Source: Erwinia oleae (GTDB lineage: Bacteria > Pseudomonadota > Gammaproteobacteria > Enterobacterales > Enterobacteriaceae). From it: a DNA stretch of 64,000 bases. Position 1 is the first letter of the stretch. Each line of letters starts with the position of its first letter. The notes beneath the pieces were generated by a model. The model was not told where the DNA came from. It did no database searches and saw nothing but the letters and a program-made list of their open reading frames with translations. The stretch lies in contig NZ_JNVB01000027.1 of assembly GCF_000770305.1 (NCBI RefSeq), positions 1-64,000 of the forward strand, read 5' to 3'. Shown piece by piece: positions 52,301 through 63,834 of the stretch. Made by a program: the position numbers and the translations under genes.

Positions 52301-52377
<77 letters not shown>

Positions 52378-52443
52378 ATCTCTCGTTGAGAGAAGCAGTA
52401 GAAATCGTTGTCGTGATGGAAGCGGCAACCAGTAGTAGACGGA

Positions 52444-52520
<77 letters not shown>

Positions 52521-52523
52521 CTT

Positions 52524-52547
52524 AAACACCTTAACGGGTGTTTTTTT
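52524..52547 (+). terminator. Terminator of the tRNA-fMet operon
   Basis: AAACACC (52524-52530) pairs with GGTGTTT (52537-52543), continuing into a T-run, directly after the second tRNA. Confidence 0.9.
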
Positions 52548-52593
52548 GTTTCTGAATTTCCCCGATTGCCACCTCCCTGTGACAACGCTTCTG

Positions 52594-53844
52594 CTATTTT
52601 CGCGGCGCCAGCGGCGCGCCGTTGGCGAAATAGGCTTTAATACCTGCCAGAATGGAATCCGCCACCTGATGCTGAAAGCGCGTGGTACGCAACTTGCGCT
52701 CCTCATCCAGATTACTGATAAACGCCGTTTCCACCAGAATCGAAGGGATATCCGGCGCCTTCAGTACGGCAAAACCGGCCTGATCGACCGTTTTTTTATG
52801 CAGATGATTTACCTTGCCCAGCCTTGAGAGCACTTCCCGGCCAAATTTCAGGCTGTCGTTAATGGTCAGGCTCTGCACCATATCGAACATGGTGTGATCG
52901 AGGTAGCGATCGCCGCTGCGGCTGACGCCGCCGATCAGGTCAGATTCGTTTTGCGTCTGCGCCAGATAGCGCGCGGCGGTGCTGGTTGCGCCGCTGGTCG
53001 ACAGTGCGAAAACGGACGAACCACGCGCGGCGCGGCTGGTAAAGGCGTCGGCGTGAATAGAAACAAACAGATCTGCGCGCTGCTTACGCGCTTTCGCCAC
53101 CCGCACTTTTAAAGGAATAAACACGTCTTCGTTGCGCGTCATCCAGGCGCGCATATTGGGCTCTTTATCAATCAACGTTTTCAGACGGCGGGCAATTTTC
53201 AGCACGATGTCCTTTTCTCGCGTCTTGTTTTTACCCACAGCGCCAGAGTCCTCGCCACCGTGACCGGGATCGAGCATGATCACAATTGGTCTGTCCCGTC
53301 CGGCCTTGCCTGGCAGCGCCGCCTCCGCTGGCTGGCTGCTCTCCAGATCGCCCTTGTTATACTCCTCCAACAGCGCCAGCAGCGGATCGTCCTGATGATT
53401 GCTGCTGCGGTTGCTGGCCGGATAGAGATCCAGCACCAGGCGATGACGGATCCCGGCCACGGGTTCAAGCGTAAAGACTTTTGGCGTGACGTTTTGTTTC
53501 AGCTCAATCACCAGCCGTACCGTATCGCGATCGAACTGCCCGACGCGCGCGTTCTTTATATAGGGATCGTCGCTGCGCACCAGGTTGCCCACGTTCCTGA
53601 GCACATGATTAAGGTTTATGTTTTTAATATCCACCACGATCCGCTGAGGATTGCTTAATGCAAACTGCTTATAACGGAGTGATGTGCCGGATTCGAGGGT
53701 AAGTCGCGAGTAGGTCGATGAGGGCCAGATGCGTATCGCAACAATATTTTGCGCAGCCAGGCCAACTTTACTGACGCTGAGCAACAGCACAGCGCCCGCG
53801 CTCTTTAGCCATCGCCTTCTGCCCGGAGAAGATAAATCGGTCAT
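52594..53844 (-). CDS. amiC: N-acetylmuramoyl-L-alanine amidase AmiC
   Basis: A 416-residue periplasmic amidase that splits septal peptidoglycan at division. The N-terminus has a twin-arginine signal (G-R-R-R-W-L-K followed by a hydrophobic stretch ending GLAAQ). Then come an AMIN domain (about 35-140) for septum targeting and a C-terminal Amidase_3 zinc domain with [22 protein letters not shown] and [10 protein letters not shown]. It is activated by NlpD in E. coli. Divergent from argA by 220 bp. Confidence 0.96.
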   Translation of the reverse strand: MTDLSSPGRRRWLKSAGAVLLLSVSKVGLAAQNIVAIRIWPSSTYSRLTLESGTSLRYKQFALSNPQRIVVDIKNINLNHVLRNVGNLVRSDDPYIKNARVGQFDRDTVRLVIELKQNVTPKVFTLEPVAGIRHRLVLDLYPASNRSSNHQDDPLLALLEEYNKGDLESSQPAEAALPGKAGRDRPIVIMLDPGHGGEDSGAVGKNKTREKDIVLKIARRLKTLIDKEPNMRAWMTRNEDVFIPLKVRVAKARKQRADLFVSIHADAFTSRAARGSSVFALSTSGATSTAARYLAQTQNESDLIGGVSRSGDRYLDHTMFDMVQSLTINDSLKFGREVLSRLGKVNHLHKKTVDQAGFAVLKAPDIPSILVETAFISNLDEERKLRTTRFQHQVADSILAGIKAYFANGAPLAPRK

Positions 53845-54014
53845 ACTGTCCCAGTCTGCTGTGGTATGTACAAAAAAAAGCCAAATGATGACAATGGTGA
53901 AAAACTTTAGCGAATCAGGCGGACGGTGTCATCAATAAACCGGCTGATAAAGAGAAACTTTACGCGCTATTGGTTGAAAACAAATAATAATTGTTACTTG
54001 CATCAAACGGATAA

Positions 54015-54054
54015 AAAGAATAAAAATACAGTTTTGACGAATAAAAATTCACAG
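54015..54054. promoter_or_regulatory. Two ARG boxes (ArgR operator) before argA
   Basis: GAAT-AAAA-ATACA (54018-54030) and GAAT-AAAA-ATTCA (54039-54051) match the ARG-box core TGAAT-N4-ATTCA at most positions. They are 21 bp apart from start to start, the standard spacing of two 18-bp boxes with a 3-bp gap. Repression of argA by arginine-ArgR is known in E. coli. Confidence 0.85.
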
Positions 54055-54064
54055 AGGAGTTGAC

Positions 54065-55408
54065 GTGAAGGAACGGAGTACCGAGCTGGTTCAGGGGTTT
54101 CGCCATACGGTTCCCTATATCAATGCCCACCGTGGTAAAACGTTTGTCATTATGCTGGGTGGCGAGGCCATTGAGCATGATAACTTTTCCGGCATCGTCA
54201 ACGATATTGGCTTGCTACACAGTCTCGGCATTCGCCTGGTGGTGGTGTACGGCGCGCGTCCGCAAATTGATGCTAACCTCGCCGGACACCAGCTCGAACC
54301 GCTTTATCATAAGCATATCCGCGTGACCGATGCGCACGCCCTTGAGCTGATCAAGCAGGCGGCCGGGCGTCTCCAGTTGGATATTACCGCCCGTCTGTCG
54401 ATGAGCCTGAGCAACACGCCGTTGCAGGGTGCGCATATCAACGTGGTGAGCGGCAACTTTATTATTGCGCAGCCGCTGGGCGTTGATGACGGCGTGGACT
54501 ACTGCCACAGCGGCCGCATCCGTCGTATTGATGAAGAGGCGATCCACCGTCAGCTCGACAGCGGCGCCATCGTGCTGCTTGGCCCGGTGGCGGTTTCCGT
54601 TACCGGTGAAAGCTTTAACCTCACCTCCGAAGAAGTTGCCACGCAGTTGGCGATCAAGCTGAAGGCCGAAAAAATGATTGGCTTCTGCTCTGAACAAGGC
54701 GCGATCGACAGCGAAGGCAATATCGTCTCCGAACTCTTCCCCAATGAGGCGCAGCAGCGCATTGACCAGATGGAAAATGAAGGCGATTTCCTTTCGGGCA
54801 CCGTGCGTTTCCTGCGCGGTGCGGTCAAAGCCTGCCGCAGCGGCGTGCGCCGCAGCCACCTGATCAGCTACCGTGAAGACGGCGCGCTGCTCCAGGAGCT
54901 GTTTTCCCGCGACGGTATCGGTACGCAAATTGTTATGGAGAGCGCTGAGCAGATCCGCCGCGCCACGATCAATGATATCGGCGGCATTCTGGAACTGATC
55001 CGTCCGCTTGAGCAGCAGGGGATTCTGGTTCGCCGCTCGCGCGAGCAGTTAGAAATGGAGATTGATAAGTTCACCATTATTGAACGCGATAACCTGACTA
55101 TTGCCTGTGCGGCGCTTTATACCTTCCCGGAAGAGGAGATCGGCGAGATGGCCTGCGTGGCTGTGCATCCCGACTACCGCAGTTCGTCCAGAGGCGAAGC
55201 GCTGCTGGAACGCGTGGCGCTTCAGGCGCGTCAGATGGGGCTGAAAAAACTATTTGTGCTCACCACGCGCAGTATTCACTGGTTTCAGGAGCGCGGCTTC
55301 ACGCCGGTTGATGTGGATATGCTGCCTGAAAGCAAAAAGCAGATGTACAACTATCAGCGCCGCTCCAAGGTGTTGATGGCTGATTTACGCCACGCCAGGC
55401 AGGCTTGA
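54065..55408 (+). CDS. argA: N-acetylglutamate synthase (amino-acid N-acetyltransferase)
   Basis: A 447-residue enzyme that acetylates glutamate, the first step of arginine synthesis. N-terminal amino-acid kinase domain ([20 protein letters not shown] through about 290) binding feedback inhibitor arginine, and C-terminal GNAT domain ([17 protein letters not shown], then [20 protein letters not shown]). Start is GTG 54065 behind GAGGAG. Ends 24 nt inside convergent recD; the tail (RHARQA) is slightly longer than in E. coli. Confidence 0.97.
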   Translation: MKERSTELVQGFRHTVPYINAHRGKTFVIMLGGEAIEHDNFSGIVNDIGLLHSLGIRLVVVYGARPQIDANLAGHQLEPLYHKHIRVTDAHALELIKQAAGRLQLDITARLSMSLSNTPLQGAHINVVSGNFIIAQPLGVDDGVDYCHSGRIRRIDEEAIHRQLDSGAIVLLGPVAVSVTGESFNLTSEEVATQLAIKLKAEKMIGFCSEQGAIDSEGNIVSELFPNEAQQRIDQMENEGDFLSGTVRFLRGAVKACRSGVRRSHLISYREDGALLQELFSRDGIGTQIVMESAEQIRRATINDIGGILELIRPLEQQGILVRRSREQLEMEIDKFTIIERDNLTIACAALYTFPEEEIGEMACVAVHPDYRSSSRGEALLERVALQARQMGLKKLFVLTTRSIHWFQERGFTPVDVDMLPESKKQMYNYQRRSKVLMADLRHARQA

Positions 55409-57244
55409 CGCGTCGGCCAGTCGCTCCACCAGACCGCTGCGACGCCGCGTGCGTAGTTTTACCGCCTCATGGAGAACGCCGCTATCAGCATAAAGCGTCA
55501 GGCGATTTCTGGCGCGCGTGATAGCGGTATAGACCAGTTCGCGCGTCAGTATCGGCGTAAACGGGTTGGGTAAAACCAACAGCGTATGGTTAAATTCCGA
55601 GCCCTGCGATTTATGCACCGTCATGGCGAAAGCGGTGTCATAGGGCGGCAGTCGGCTGGGCTGCACCGCGCGAAGGGTGCCGTCAGATAAGGGGAAAAAC
55701 ACCTTCAGCACGCCCTCATCATCATTCATGGCAATGCCAACATCACCATTAAAAAGCCCCAGCGCGCTGTCGTTACGGGCGATCATTATCGGCCGTCCAA
55801 CGTACCACTTGCTGCTGGCACCGGGCGGCCGCCTGATCAACCCTTTTTGCCCCAGTGAAGCCTCTATCCGCTCGTTCAGCCCTGACACGCCAAACGGCCC
55901 TTCCCTCAACGCACAAAGAAGCTGAAAGCGGCCAAAAGCATCGATGACCTCGCGCGCGCTTGCGCCGCTGGCCAGTCGCTCAAGGTAGTGACGATAACCC
56001 TCCACGCAGGCATGAAGCAGATGCTGATACTCTTCGCGGTTACGCAGCGGGAAACGTTCAAGATCGGGAAAACCGGCGGTAAAAACCTTTTCCACACGTC
56101 GCGTATCTCCGGCATTGACGGCCAGCGCCAGTTGACCAATGCCGGATGAGGCGTCAAAACGGTAGCTTTTACGCAGCAGGCAGATGCTGTCGCGCACCTG
56201 CGGCGCGGATGCATTATCCACCCCGTCAATGTCGCAGCCGGTCAGGCGTACTAACTGCGCGGCGCGCGCCAGACTGTAGCCCGATTCAGCGCAGCGACAG
56301 ATGTCGCCAAGCACCGCACCCGCCTCGACGGAAGCAAGCTGATCGCGGTCGCCCAGGAAAATAACTTTTGCCTGTTGCGGCAGCGCAGCGATCAGATTCG
56401 CCATCATCGGCAGATCAACCATTGATGCCTCATCCACTACCAGCACGTCAAGATGCAGCGGGTTACCCGCGTGATAGCGCATGCGCTGGCTACCGGGCAT
56501 CGCACCGAGCAGGCGATGCAGCGTGGTGGCCTCTGCGGGAAAGCGCTGTTTTTCTTCTTCACTTATTGCCAGTTGCGCAAGCGCCTTGCCCAGCGACTCG
56601 GTCAAACGCGCGGCGGCCTTGCCGGTCGGCGCCGCAAGCCGTACGCGCAGCGTGCCGCCCGACAGTTCCAACAGCGTCGCCAGCAAGCGGGCGACAGTGG
56701 TGGTCTTACCGGTGCCCGGCCCACCTGAAATCACCGACACCTGGCGGGTAAGGGCCACTGCGGCGGCAATCTTCTGCCAGTCATCGGGTTGCTGGCCGAA
56801 GTGACGATCGAGCGCCGTGCGCAGGCGCGTTTCGTCAAAGATGTCCTGCGGCGTCTGACGCAGAATAAAGCGCGCGACATGGCCTTCGGCTTGCCACATA
56901 CGATGCAGATAGAGACGTTGCTGATGCAGTACCAGCGGCGTTGCCGTGCTGCCGTCTCCCACCGCCGCCTCCGAGGCCAGCAGCGTCTGCCAGTCGGGTG
57001 TGTCAGCTGCCTGCCAAAGCTGCCGGGCCAGTTCCGGATGACGCCCCTCAAACAGCGCCTCCTCGGTAAACGACGCCAGCGGCAGGCAGACATGCCCCTC
57101 TCCCGCCTCAGCGCTGACACAGGCCGCCGCCAGCATCAGCGCTGGCTGCGCCTCGCTGGCCACCATCTGCGCAAACTGCACGTCCAGCGAGCGCAGCAGT
57201 TTCTGCCGGCAGGCCTCCAGCAGCAGTTGGACGATATTACTCAT
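55385..57244 (-). CDS. recD: RecBCD enzyme subunit RecD
   Basis: A 619-residue superfamily 1 helicase moving 5'-3', the fast motor of exonuclease V. Walker A GGPGTGKT (174-181), Walker [33 protein letters not shown], and the C-terminal [12 protein letters not shown] and [12 protein letters not shown] motifs. The start overlaps the recB stop by 4 nt, so subunits are made together. Full length (E. coli 608). Confidence 0.97.
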   Translation of the reverse strand: MSNIVQLLLEACRQKLLRSLDVQFAQMVASEAQPALMLAAACVSAEAGEGHVCLPLASFTEEALFEGRHPELARQLWQAADTPDWQTLLASEAAVGDGSTATPLVLHQQRLYLHRMWQAEGHVARFILRQTPQDIFDETRLRTALDRHFGQQPDDWQKIAAAVALTRQVSVISGGPGTGKTTTVARLLATLLELSGGTLRVRLAAPTGKAAARLTESLGKALAQLAISEEEKQRFPAEATTLHRLLGAMPGSQRMRYHAGNPLHLDVLVVDEASMVDLPMMANLIAALPQQAKVIFLGDRDQLASVEAGAVLGDICRCAESGYSLARAAQLVRLTGCDIDGVDNASAPQVRDSICLLRKSYRFDASSGIGQLALAVNAGDTRRVEKVFTAGFPDLERFPLRNREEYQHLLHACVEGYRHYLERLASGASAREVIDAFGRFQLLCALREGPFGVSGLNERIEASLGQKGLIRRPPGASSKWYVGRPIMIARNDSALGLFNGDVGIAMNDDEGVLKVFFPLSDGTLRAVQPSRLPPYDTAFAMTVHKSQGSEFNHTLLVLPNPFTPILTRELVYTAITRARNRLTLYADSGVLHEAVKLRTRRRSGLVERLADASSLPGVA

Positions 57245-60200
57245 GACGGTTTCTCTCCGGCGAACAGCGCGTCCAGCGCAGCAATAAATTCCGCGTCAGG
57301 CCGTGTGCGAAACAACCCGCTATCGTCGGATGCGCCATCAACGCCGCGCAAGAAAAGATAGATAACGCCGCCAAAATGTTGCTCATAATCATAATCAGCC
57401 AGCCGGTGCCGCAGGTAACGATGCAGCGCCAGTGTATAGAGTTGATACTGCAAATCGTAACGGTGTGCCTGCATGGCCAGCGCCATCGCCTGCGGCGTAT
57501 AGGCTTCGCCTGAGTCACCCAGCCAGTTGGACTTGTAGTCCAGCAGGTAGTACTTACCCTGCCAGACAAAAACCAGATCGATAAAGCCTTTCAGCATACC
57601 CTGTACCTGCTGAAAGTTGAGCGGCGGGCAGCCGGCGGAGAGCGGATCGTAATGACGCATCAGGCGATCGAGGCGATCGGCGCGCAGCATCTGCTGCACC
57701 GGCAGCCAGAACTGTAATTCAACCTGTCGTTTATCAGGTGCCAGCTGGCTCAGGCTGACGCCGGTATCATTGAGCGGCGTATGCAAAACGCGAGTCAGCC
57801 ACTGCTGCATAACCGGCAGCCAGGCTTCATCGTGGCCCTGCCCGGCCAGACGCGCCGCCATCCACGCTTCATCCGGCGGTTGAGTGAAATCGATATTTTC
57901 AAACAGCCCGTGCAAAAATGTGCCCGGCGCGGCACCGCGCGGAAAGGTGTGCGGCGTCCGCTGCGACGCCGTCTGCGGGCTCGCCTCACCCGCGGCATCA
58001 ACGTCCAGCCTGGGCAGCAGTTCAAATGTTACCGGGTGACCGTGCTGCTGCAACCCGGAGTAGCTGGTTACCCGCCAGTCATCATTTAGCTGACGGGCAA
58101 TACGCAGGCTACGCAGTTCACCGGGCGCATCCTGCTGTGGCTGCCAGGGGATTTCGGACGGAACCTCTGCGTTCACAATCTCAATCGCATCGCTTTGTAA
58201 TTCGGCAAGCCGCGTGCGCAGCATCGCAGCATCGCCTTCTTCCCCTTTTTGCAGCAAAAAACCAATGGCGCTGCGGTGAACGTCGCTGGTGCCCTCCTTT
58301 TTACGGCTGCCCTTTACCAGCGGCGCGATGCCCACGCTACAGTGCCAGACCGAACGGGTCAGAGCGACGTAAAGTAAACGCAGGTCTTCTGCCAGCCGCT
58401 CCTCTTCCGCCAGCTCGATGCTCTCGGCGTCTTCGCGCAGATCCAGCAGCGCCTGCCACGTCTGACGATCGTGATACACTCCGGCGCGCGCTTCGCGATA
58501 GTTGGCGGCAAACGGTAGCCACACGAGCGGATACTCCAGTCCTTTCGATTTATGAACGGTGACGATCTGCACCAGATGGCGATCGCTCTCCAGCCGCAGC
58601 TGCTGGCTGGCAGACTGCCCGTTTGGCCGGGCGATCTCCTGCGCCAGCCAGCGCACCAGCGCATGCGGGCTGTCCAACTGCGCGGAGGCTTCCTGTAACA
58701 GCTCGCCCAGATGCAGCAGATCGGTCAATCTGCGCTCGCCGCTTTCGGAGACCAGCAGGTTTTCGGCGATCTGCCGGTTTGTCATCATTTCACGCAGCAT
58801 CGGCAGGACGCCGCGCGTCAGCCAGCGCTGACGGTAGCGATCGAACTCATCCACCAGCGCATCCCAGGCGCGCTCGTCCTGGCTCAACGCATCCAGCACA
58901 GGCGCGTCCAGCCCGAAAATACTGGTAGCTAACGCGCTGCGCAACATACGCTCCTGCTCCGGCGCCAGCACGGCCTGAAGCAGCCACAGCATTTCACGCG
59001 CTTCCGGCGTGGTGAACACGCTGTCGCGATTGGAAAGGTATACGGAAGGAATATTTAAACCGTTAAGCGCTTCACGTACGATAGCCGCTTCGCTGCGGCT
59101 TCGTACCAGTACGGTGATATCTGACGCCGCCACCGGACGCTGGTCTTCGCCGTGGCCAATCAGCGCAAGTCCCTGCTGTCCGGCCGCCAGCCAGCGACAG
59201 ATATCCGCCGCGCAATGGCGAGCCATAAACTGTTGGTAATCGCTTACTCCAACCCCATCGCCGGGCTGTAGCCACAGCCGTAATGCAGGCTGGACTTCTC
59301 CCTCAACCGTAAAGCTGAGCGCGCTATTTTTGGCAGCGGGCTTCACTGTTAGAAAAGGAATGTCGCTGAAGAGAAACGGATTATTTAACTGTGAGAAGAG
59401 CCGGTTCACGCTGTTGACCATGGCAGGTGAAGAGCGCCAGTTTGTATCAAGCGTATAGTGAGCGCTGACTTCGTTTCGCGCTTTCATATAGGTGAAGATA
59501 TCCGCACCGCGAAAAGCATAAATCGCCTGCTTTGGATCGCCAATTAATAGCAGCGTCCCCTGCTGCTGACCATAAAGACGGTGGAAAATACGGTACTGCT
59601 GCGGATCGGTATCCTGGAACTCATCAATCAGCGCTACCGGATAGCGGTTATAAATAGCCTGCGCCAGTGCTTCACCCGACGGCTGTTGAAGCGCGCTGTC
59701 GAGTCGTCCCAGTAAATCGTCAAATCCCAGTTGCGCATGCAGCCGCTTCTCTTTTTGCGTGGCAAAGCGGATTTCACTGAGCGCGCGGGCAATCACCAAC
59801 TCGCGAAGCGAAAGCGGTTCGGCAAGGAAGCGATCAATTTCGTCAAAAAGTGGATGGCGTGGCGCTTCGCCTTTTTTCGTCTTATCAAAAAGAATACGCT
59901 GCCCAAACCGCTCAAGATCTTTCGGAATGGCGTAGTCTTCGGTAGGTTCAGCCGCCCACAAAGTAATTTTTTCCAGCCAATTTGGTAAGTGCTTACTACT
60001 GTAACTACGCTTGTCCACGCCAGACTGTGCAATAAGATCATGCAAACTGCCTGCCGCCAGCCAGGCCGATTTCATTGCTTCAATTCTGGCGATGATTTTT
60101 TCATGACGGTCAGTAAGGGTTTCCTGCACATCAGCCGGATATTTGAAAGCGGGTGCTTCGCCGTTCAGCCAGGGATATAACGTGGCCAGCAGCTGTTCCG

Positions 60201-60756
60201 GCCCCTGCCAGAGCTGCGTCATCACTTTCGCTATGGGCAGCGGTAAAGGGTAGCAGTTGCGTCGCCAGAAGTCGGCCGTGGCCTGGCGACGCAAAGGATA
60301 TTCGTCTTCAATGAGCTGTTGCTCAAACAGCATGCCAGACTCAAACGCATTAAGATTTAGCATGCGCTGACAGAAGCTGTGAATGGTGAAGATACCCGCA
60401 TCATCCATCTGCCGCTCAGCAGCAAGCAACGCGGCAGCAGCCTGAGCAGGATCGGCGATCTGTGCCATCAGCGCCGCCAGCATGGCATCCGACGTGTAGC
60501 CACGCAGGCAGGCAATACGTAACTGGTGAATATTGGCGCGAATACGGCCCCGCAGCTCGGCCGTTGCCGCCTCGGTAAAGGTCACAACCAGGATCTCTTC
60601 AACCGAAAGCGGCCTGCTTCTGCCCAGCCCTAGCAGCAGGCGCAGATAGAGCAGCCCGATAGTAAACGTTTTGCCCGTTCCCGCCGAGGCTTCAATGAGC
60701 CTTACGCCATCCAGCGGCAGCGTAAGGGGGTCAAGACGTTGGGCTTCTGGCTTCAT
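57241..60756 (-). CDS. recB: RecBCD enzyme subunit RecB (helicase/nuclease)
   Basis: An 1171-residue subunit with a UvrD-type 3'-5' helicase and a C-terminal nuclease that also loads RecA. Walker A ASAGTGKT (23-30), Q-D-T-D-P-Q-Q-Y-R-I with the DEFQDTD motif, VTVHKSKGLEYPLVWLP. The nuclease motif F-I-D-L-V-F-V-W-Q-G-K-Y-Y-L-L-D-Y-K-S carries the catalytic Asp and Lys. Overlaps both ptrA and recD by 4 nt. Confidence 0.98.
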   Translation of the reverse strand: MKPEAQRLDPLTLPLDGVRLIEASAGTGKTFTIGLLYLRLLLGLGRSRPLSVEEILVVTFTEAATAELRGRIRANIHQLRIACLRGYTSDAMLAALMAQIADPAQAAAALLAAERQMDDAGIFTIHSFCQRMLNLNAFESGMLFEQQLIEDEYPLRRQATADFWRRNCYPLPLPIAKVMTQLWQGPEQLLATLYPWLNGEAPAFKYPADVQETLTDRHEKIIARIEAMKSAWLAAGSLHDLIAQSGVDKRSYSSKHLPNWLEKITLWAAEPTEDYAIPKDLERFGQRILFDKTKKGEAPRHPLFDEIDRFLAEPLSLRELVIARALSEIRFATQKEKRLHAQLGFDDLLGRLDSALQQPSGEALAQAIYNRYPVALIDEFQDTDPQQYRIFHRLYGQQQGTLLLIGDPKQAIYAFRGADIFTYMKARNEVSAHYTLDTNWRSSPAMVNSVNRLFSQLNNPFLFSDIPFLTVKPAAKNSALSFTVEGEVQPALRLWLQPGDGVGVSDYQQFMARHCAADICRWLAAGQQGLALIGHGEDQRPVAASDITVLVRSRSEAAIVREALNGLNIPSVYLSNRDSVFTTPEAREMLWLLQAVLAPEQERMLRSALATSIFGLDAPVLDALSQDERAWDALVDEFDRYRQRWLTRGVLPMLREMMTNRQIAENLLVSESGERRLTDLLHLGELLQEASAQLDSPHALVRWLAQEIARPNGQSASQQLRLESDRHLVQIVTVHKSKGLEYPLVWLPFAANYREARAGVYHDRQTWQALLDLREDAESIELAEEERLAEDLRLLYVALTRSVWHCSVGIAPLVKGSRKKEGTSDVHRSAIGFLLQKGEEGDAAMLRTRLAELQSDAIEIVNAEVPSEIPWQPQQDAPGELRSLRIARQLNDDWRVTSYSGLQQHGHPVTFELLPRLDVDAAGEASPQTASQRTPHTFPRGAAPGTFLHGLFENIDFTQPPDEAWMAARLAGQGHDEAWLPVMQQWLTRVLHTPLNDTGVSLSQLAPDKRQVELQFWLPVQQMLRADRLDRLMRHYDPLSAGCPPLNFQQVQGMLKGFIDLVFVWQGKYYLLDYKSNWLGDSGEAYTPQAMALAMQAHRYDLQYQLYTLALHRYLRHRLADYDYEQHFGGVIYLFLRGVDGASDDSGLFRTRPDAEFIAALDALFAGEKPS

Positions 60757-63641
60757 GGCTTATCGCTTTTAACCGGAAACGACTGTTGCAGCGTTGAGAC
60801 CTCCTGCCAGGTAGTGAAGCCGGAAGGTTTTGCATAGTCCGCGCTGCCGTGGCGATCGCCGGAAACCTGTGAAAGCAGGGTCAACCCCTGCGGTTCGATT
60901 ACTGCCCTATGGAAGAAATCCGCCAGCGAGGTCGGCGTCAGCGCCGCAATACGCTCAATAACTTTCTCCCGCGTATCAAACTGATAGTTGCCGCGGTCAA
61001 AATCTTTACTGAAGCGCCCCGCCTCCTCATCCAGCGTCTGCGGTCGCTGTTTCAGTTCGTTAATCATGGCTTTCTGATACTGGGCAAAATCCTCGTTGCT
61101 CAATGCGCGCAGTCGTTTTTCAGCCGTGGGATAAAACGCCTGAAAGCGCGAAAGCAGGTAAGCGGGTTGCTTCGTGTTGCTTTGCAGCAGGAAGCCGATA
61201 CCCCACTGGCGACCAATCGGCATCTGGAAAGAGAAAACCGCATAACCCAGTTGTTCTTCCGTACGAAGCTGATTATAGAACCAGGGCTGAACGATCTGGC
61301 TGAGCATCGAACTGCTGGCGATACTGTCATACTCGTTAATACCGAGCGGAACATACAGCGCCGCCAGCGCGGAGTCAGTGCTGCTGCCTTTGCGCTGAAG
61401 GTTTGCGGACGTTTTCTTATCTATCGCCAGATACTGACTGTGCCACCACTCTTGACCCGCGCACGCCAGTTGTGTTTTAAGCTCTGTTCCCAGGGTTTTA
61501 ACGCTTTCGGCGCTCATATTACCGATGACCACCAGTTCAGGCGTGGCATTCTCAAGCAGCATTTTGCGATAGGTTTTAAGGTCGTCAAGCGTGACCTGTG
61601 GCACTAGCTTTCGCCGCTCGTTGCGCTGCGTGTAGGGGATCTGCGACAGCATTTGCGCGGGCTGGATCGCCAGCTCATAGGCTTTGCCTTTATCAGCCGC
61701 GTCCAGTCTTTCAAGATACCAGGACTTCGCCTGTTCAAGCTGCTGCGCGTCGGGCTGGAAGGTGGCATAGCGCGACAGCAGCGTTTTCATCAAATCAGGC
61801 AGGCGCTGCGTGAAACCGCTGGCGTTGAATGAGGCGCCGCCGTTTTCGCTGGTTGAGAAGCTGATGCCGCCAACTGAGGCCTGAGAGTTCAGCTCGTCCA
61901 GCGCAAGCCCGGCAAGATAATCATTGAGCGCAAACAGCACCTGATTTTTTGCCGTACCGACAGCGGCCTTGTTACGCAGGGTCAGCGTAATATTCGCTTT
62001 GGGATCGTCGGCGTGGAACTGGCTTGGCATATAAAACACTCTCAGCCCCGGCTGGTTTACTAACTCTTCAGGATGGGCATACTTTTTACCGGGTTTAATC
62101 AGCGTGAAATCATCAGGGATATAGGGATTCAGCACCGGCAGCGAAAGCGCAATTTTGGCGCTGGCGGCCTGCCAGTCGGAAAACTGCTTCGCGCTGATTT
62201 TGTCGACCTGATAAGGCGCATTAACAAAATAGGCCGTTTTGTTATGTGGCTCATTCGGGCTGATATACCAGATGCGCGCTGACTGCGGCGTCATACCGTC
62301 AAGTCGTGCCTGAATAGCTTGCGGATCGTAGCGATCGGCGCGATATGGCGCATCAAGCGTATCGGCAACCGGAACACGTAGCATCATGTCGGCGAGCCAC
62401 TCAATATAGTCCATGTCGCGGGTAATAGAGGGATAGCGGAAATCCAGCGCCAGTACGTTAGCCACTTCGTCGAAATAGCGTTTATCGATACCGTCGCTCC
62501 GCAGCTTATTCAGATAGCTGAAAATGGCAGCGATAATCCGATCGCGTTCGGCAAGCCCTTTGTCGGTAAGCGAAACGGAAATAGAAAAGACGCCGCCGTT
62601 GCGGTCAACGACCGGATCGGCGCCCGCATCGATTGAATCCGCCAGGCCATTGCTTTGCAGCCAGTCGGACAAGGTGTTTTTGCTTCGGTTGCCAATCAGG
62701 TAGGCAATGAGCGTATCGGTTTTACTACGGAATTTGTCACTGTTGTTTTCAATACGAAACTCCACTTTAAGCTGCTTGCGCGGCTGGGCGGGCACATAAT
62801 GAATAATGATGCCTTTTTGCTTATCGGTAACCACTGGCACGGAAATATCAGGCACCGTGGCATCGTGATTTTCAACACGCCCAAACGTCGATGTGGCAAT
62901 CTTTTGCAGTTCATCCATTGGTTTGCTGCTGTAGATAACCGCTTTCATCAGGTTGGCGGAGTAGTAGCGCTGATAAAAAGCCGTCAGGGCGTCATGCAGC
63001 TTACCGTCCGGTTTATCCTTCAGCGTCTCCAGATTACCACCGGAAAATAGCGATGAAGGATGTGCCGGGTTCAGCGTTTCTGCGCCGACCTGCGCCATAC
63101 GCAGCCCGTCACGTGAGCGTGCCATGGTCAGTTCCGCATTGACCGCATGACGTTCGCGATCCGCATTAACCGGATCGAGCAGGGGCTCAGCGATGGCATC
63201 AGCCAGCCGGTCAACCGCAGGCTGGAGGGCATCATTTTCCACTTCGAGATAAAAGGCAGTGCGGTAAGAGGCGGTGCTGGCGTTATGACTGCCGCCGTGC
63301 TTTTTCAGGAACTCAGCGAGGTTATCCGGTTCAGGATAGCGTTTCGAACCCATCAGCACCATATGTTCAAGATAGTGGGCCAGCCCCTGCTGATTGCGCG
63401 GATTCTCCAACGAGCCAACAGGAATAGCCAGCGCGGAGAGCGATTTGGTCGCCTGCGGGTCGGATACCAACAGCACCGTCATGCCGTTGTCTAGGCGAAT
63501 TGCCTGATACTGACGCGGATCTTTCTCACTTTTGCCGATTGTATCAGGAGTCGGCTGCCACCCTGACTGTGCCTGAGTGGGCGAACACCAAAAAGCAAAA
63601 AGCAGAACAAAACTGCTTAACCACACTGCATTGCGAAACAT
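60753..63641 (-). CDS. ptrA: Protease III (pitrilysin)
   Basis: A 962-residue periplasmic M16 zinc metallopeptidase that degrades small peptides such as insulin B chain. Signal peptide with likely cleavage after S-P-T-Q-A (residue 24). The inverted zinc motif HYLEH is at 89-93, with the third ligand in the E-N-D-A-L-Q-P-A-V region downstream. Length equals E. coli PtrA. Placed between recC and recB as in E. coli, an old, unexplained linkage of a periplasmic protease with DNA repair genes. Confidence 0.97.
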   Translation of the reverse strand: MFRNAVWLSSFVLLFAFWCSPTQAQSGWQPTPDTIGKSEKDPRQYQAIRLDNGMTVLLVSDPQATKSLSALAIPVGSLENPRNQQGLAHYLEHMVLMGSKRYPEPDNLAEFLKKHGGSHNASTASYRTAFYLEVENDALQPAVDRLADAIAEPLLDPVNADRERHAVNAELTMARSRDGLRMAQVGAETLNPAHPSSLFSGGNLETLKDKPDGKLHDALTAFYQRYYSANLMKAVIYSSKPMDELQKIATSTFGRVENHDATVPDISVPVVTDKQKGIIIHYVPAQPRKQLKVEFRIENNSDKFRSKTDTLIAYLIGNRSKNTLSDWLQSNGLADSIDAGADPVVDRNGGVFSISVSLTDKGLAERDRIIAAIFSYLNKLRSDGIDKRYFDEVANVLALDFRYPSITRDMDYIEWLADMMLRVPVADTLDAPYRADRYDPQAIQARLDGMTPQSARIWYISPNEPHNKTAYFVNAPYQVDKISAKQFSDWQAASAKIALSLPVLNPYIPDDFTLIKPGKKYAHPEELVNQPGLRVFYMPSQFHADDPKANITLTLRNKAAVGTAKNQVLFALNDYLAGLALDELNSQASVGGISFSTSENGGASFNASGFTQRLPDLMKTLLSRYATFQPDAQQLEQAKSWYLERLDAADKGKAYELAIQPAQMLSQIPYTQRNERRKLVPQVTLDDLKTYRKMLLENATPELVVIGNMSAESVKTLGTELKTQLACAGQEWWHSQYLAIDKKTSANLQRKGSSTDSALAALYVPLGINEYDSIASSSMLSQIVQPWFYNQLRTEEQLGYAVFSFQMPIGRQWGIGFLLQSNTKQPAYLLSRFQAFYPTAEKRLRALSNEDFAQYQKAMINELKQRPQTLDEEAGRFSKDFDRGNYQFDTREKVIERIAALTPTSLADFFHRAVIEPQGLTLLSQVSGDRHGSADYAKPSGFTTWQEVSTLQQSFPVKSDKP

Positions 63642-63834
63642 CGAAACTCCTTGAAGGTCTTTTCTTTTCTCTGTCCGGTATCAGGGATCGCGCGCCAGGC
63701 GCGATGACTCTGAAAATTTATTTTCCGGCTGTGTACAGAAAGTAAATTTTAAGCGTGAAATAGTTATAAAGTAACACTACAGCAACTTTTGCGGAATGTC
63801 GTCAAAAGTTGGCCTGCCGTCTCATACGAAGCCA

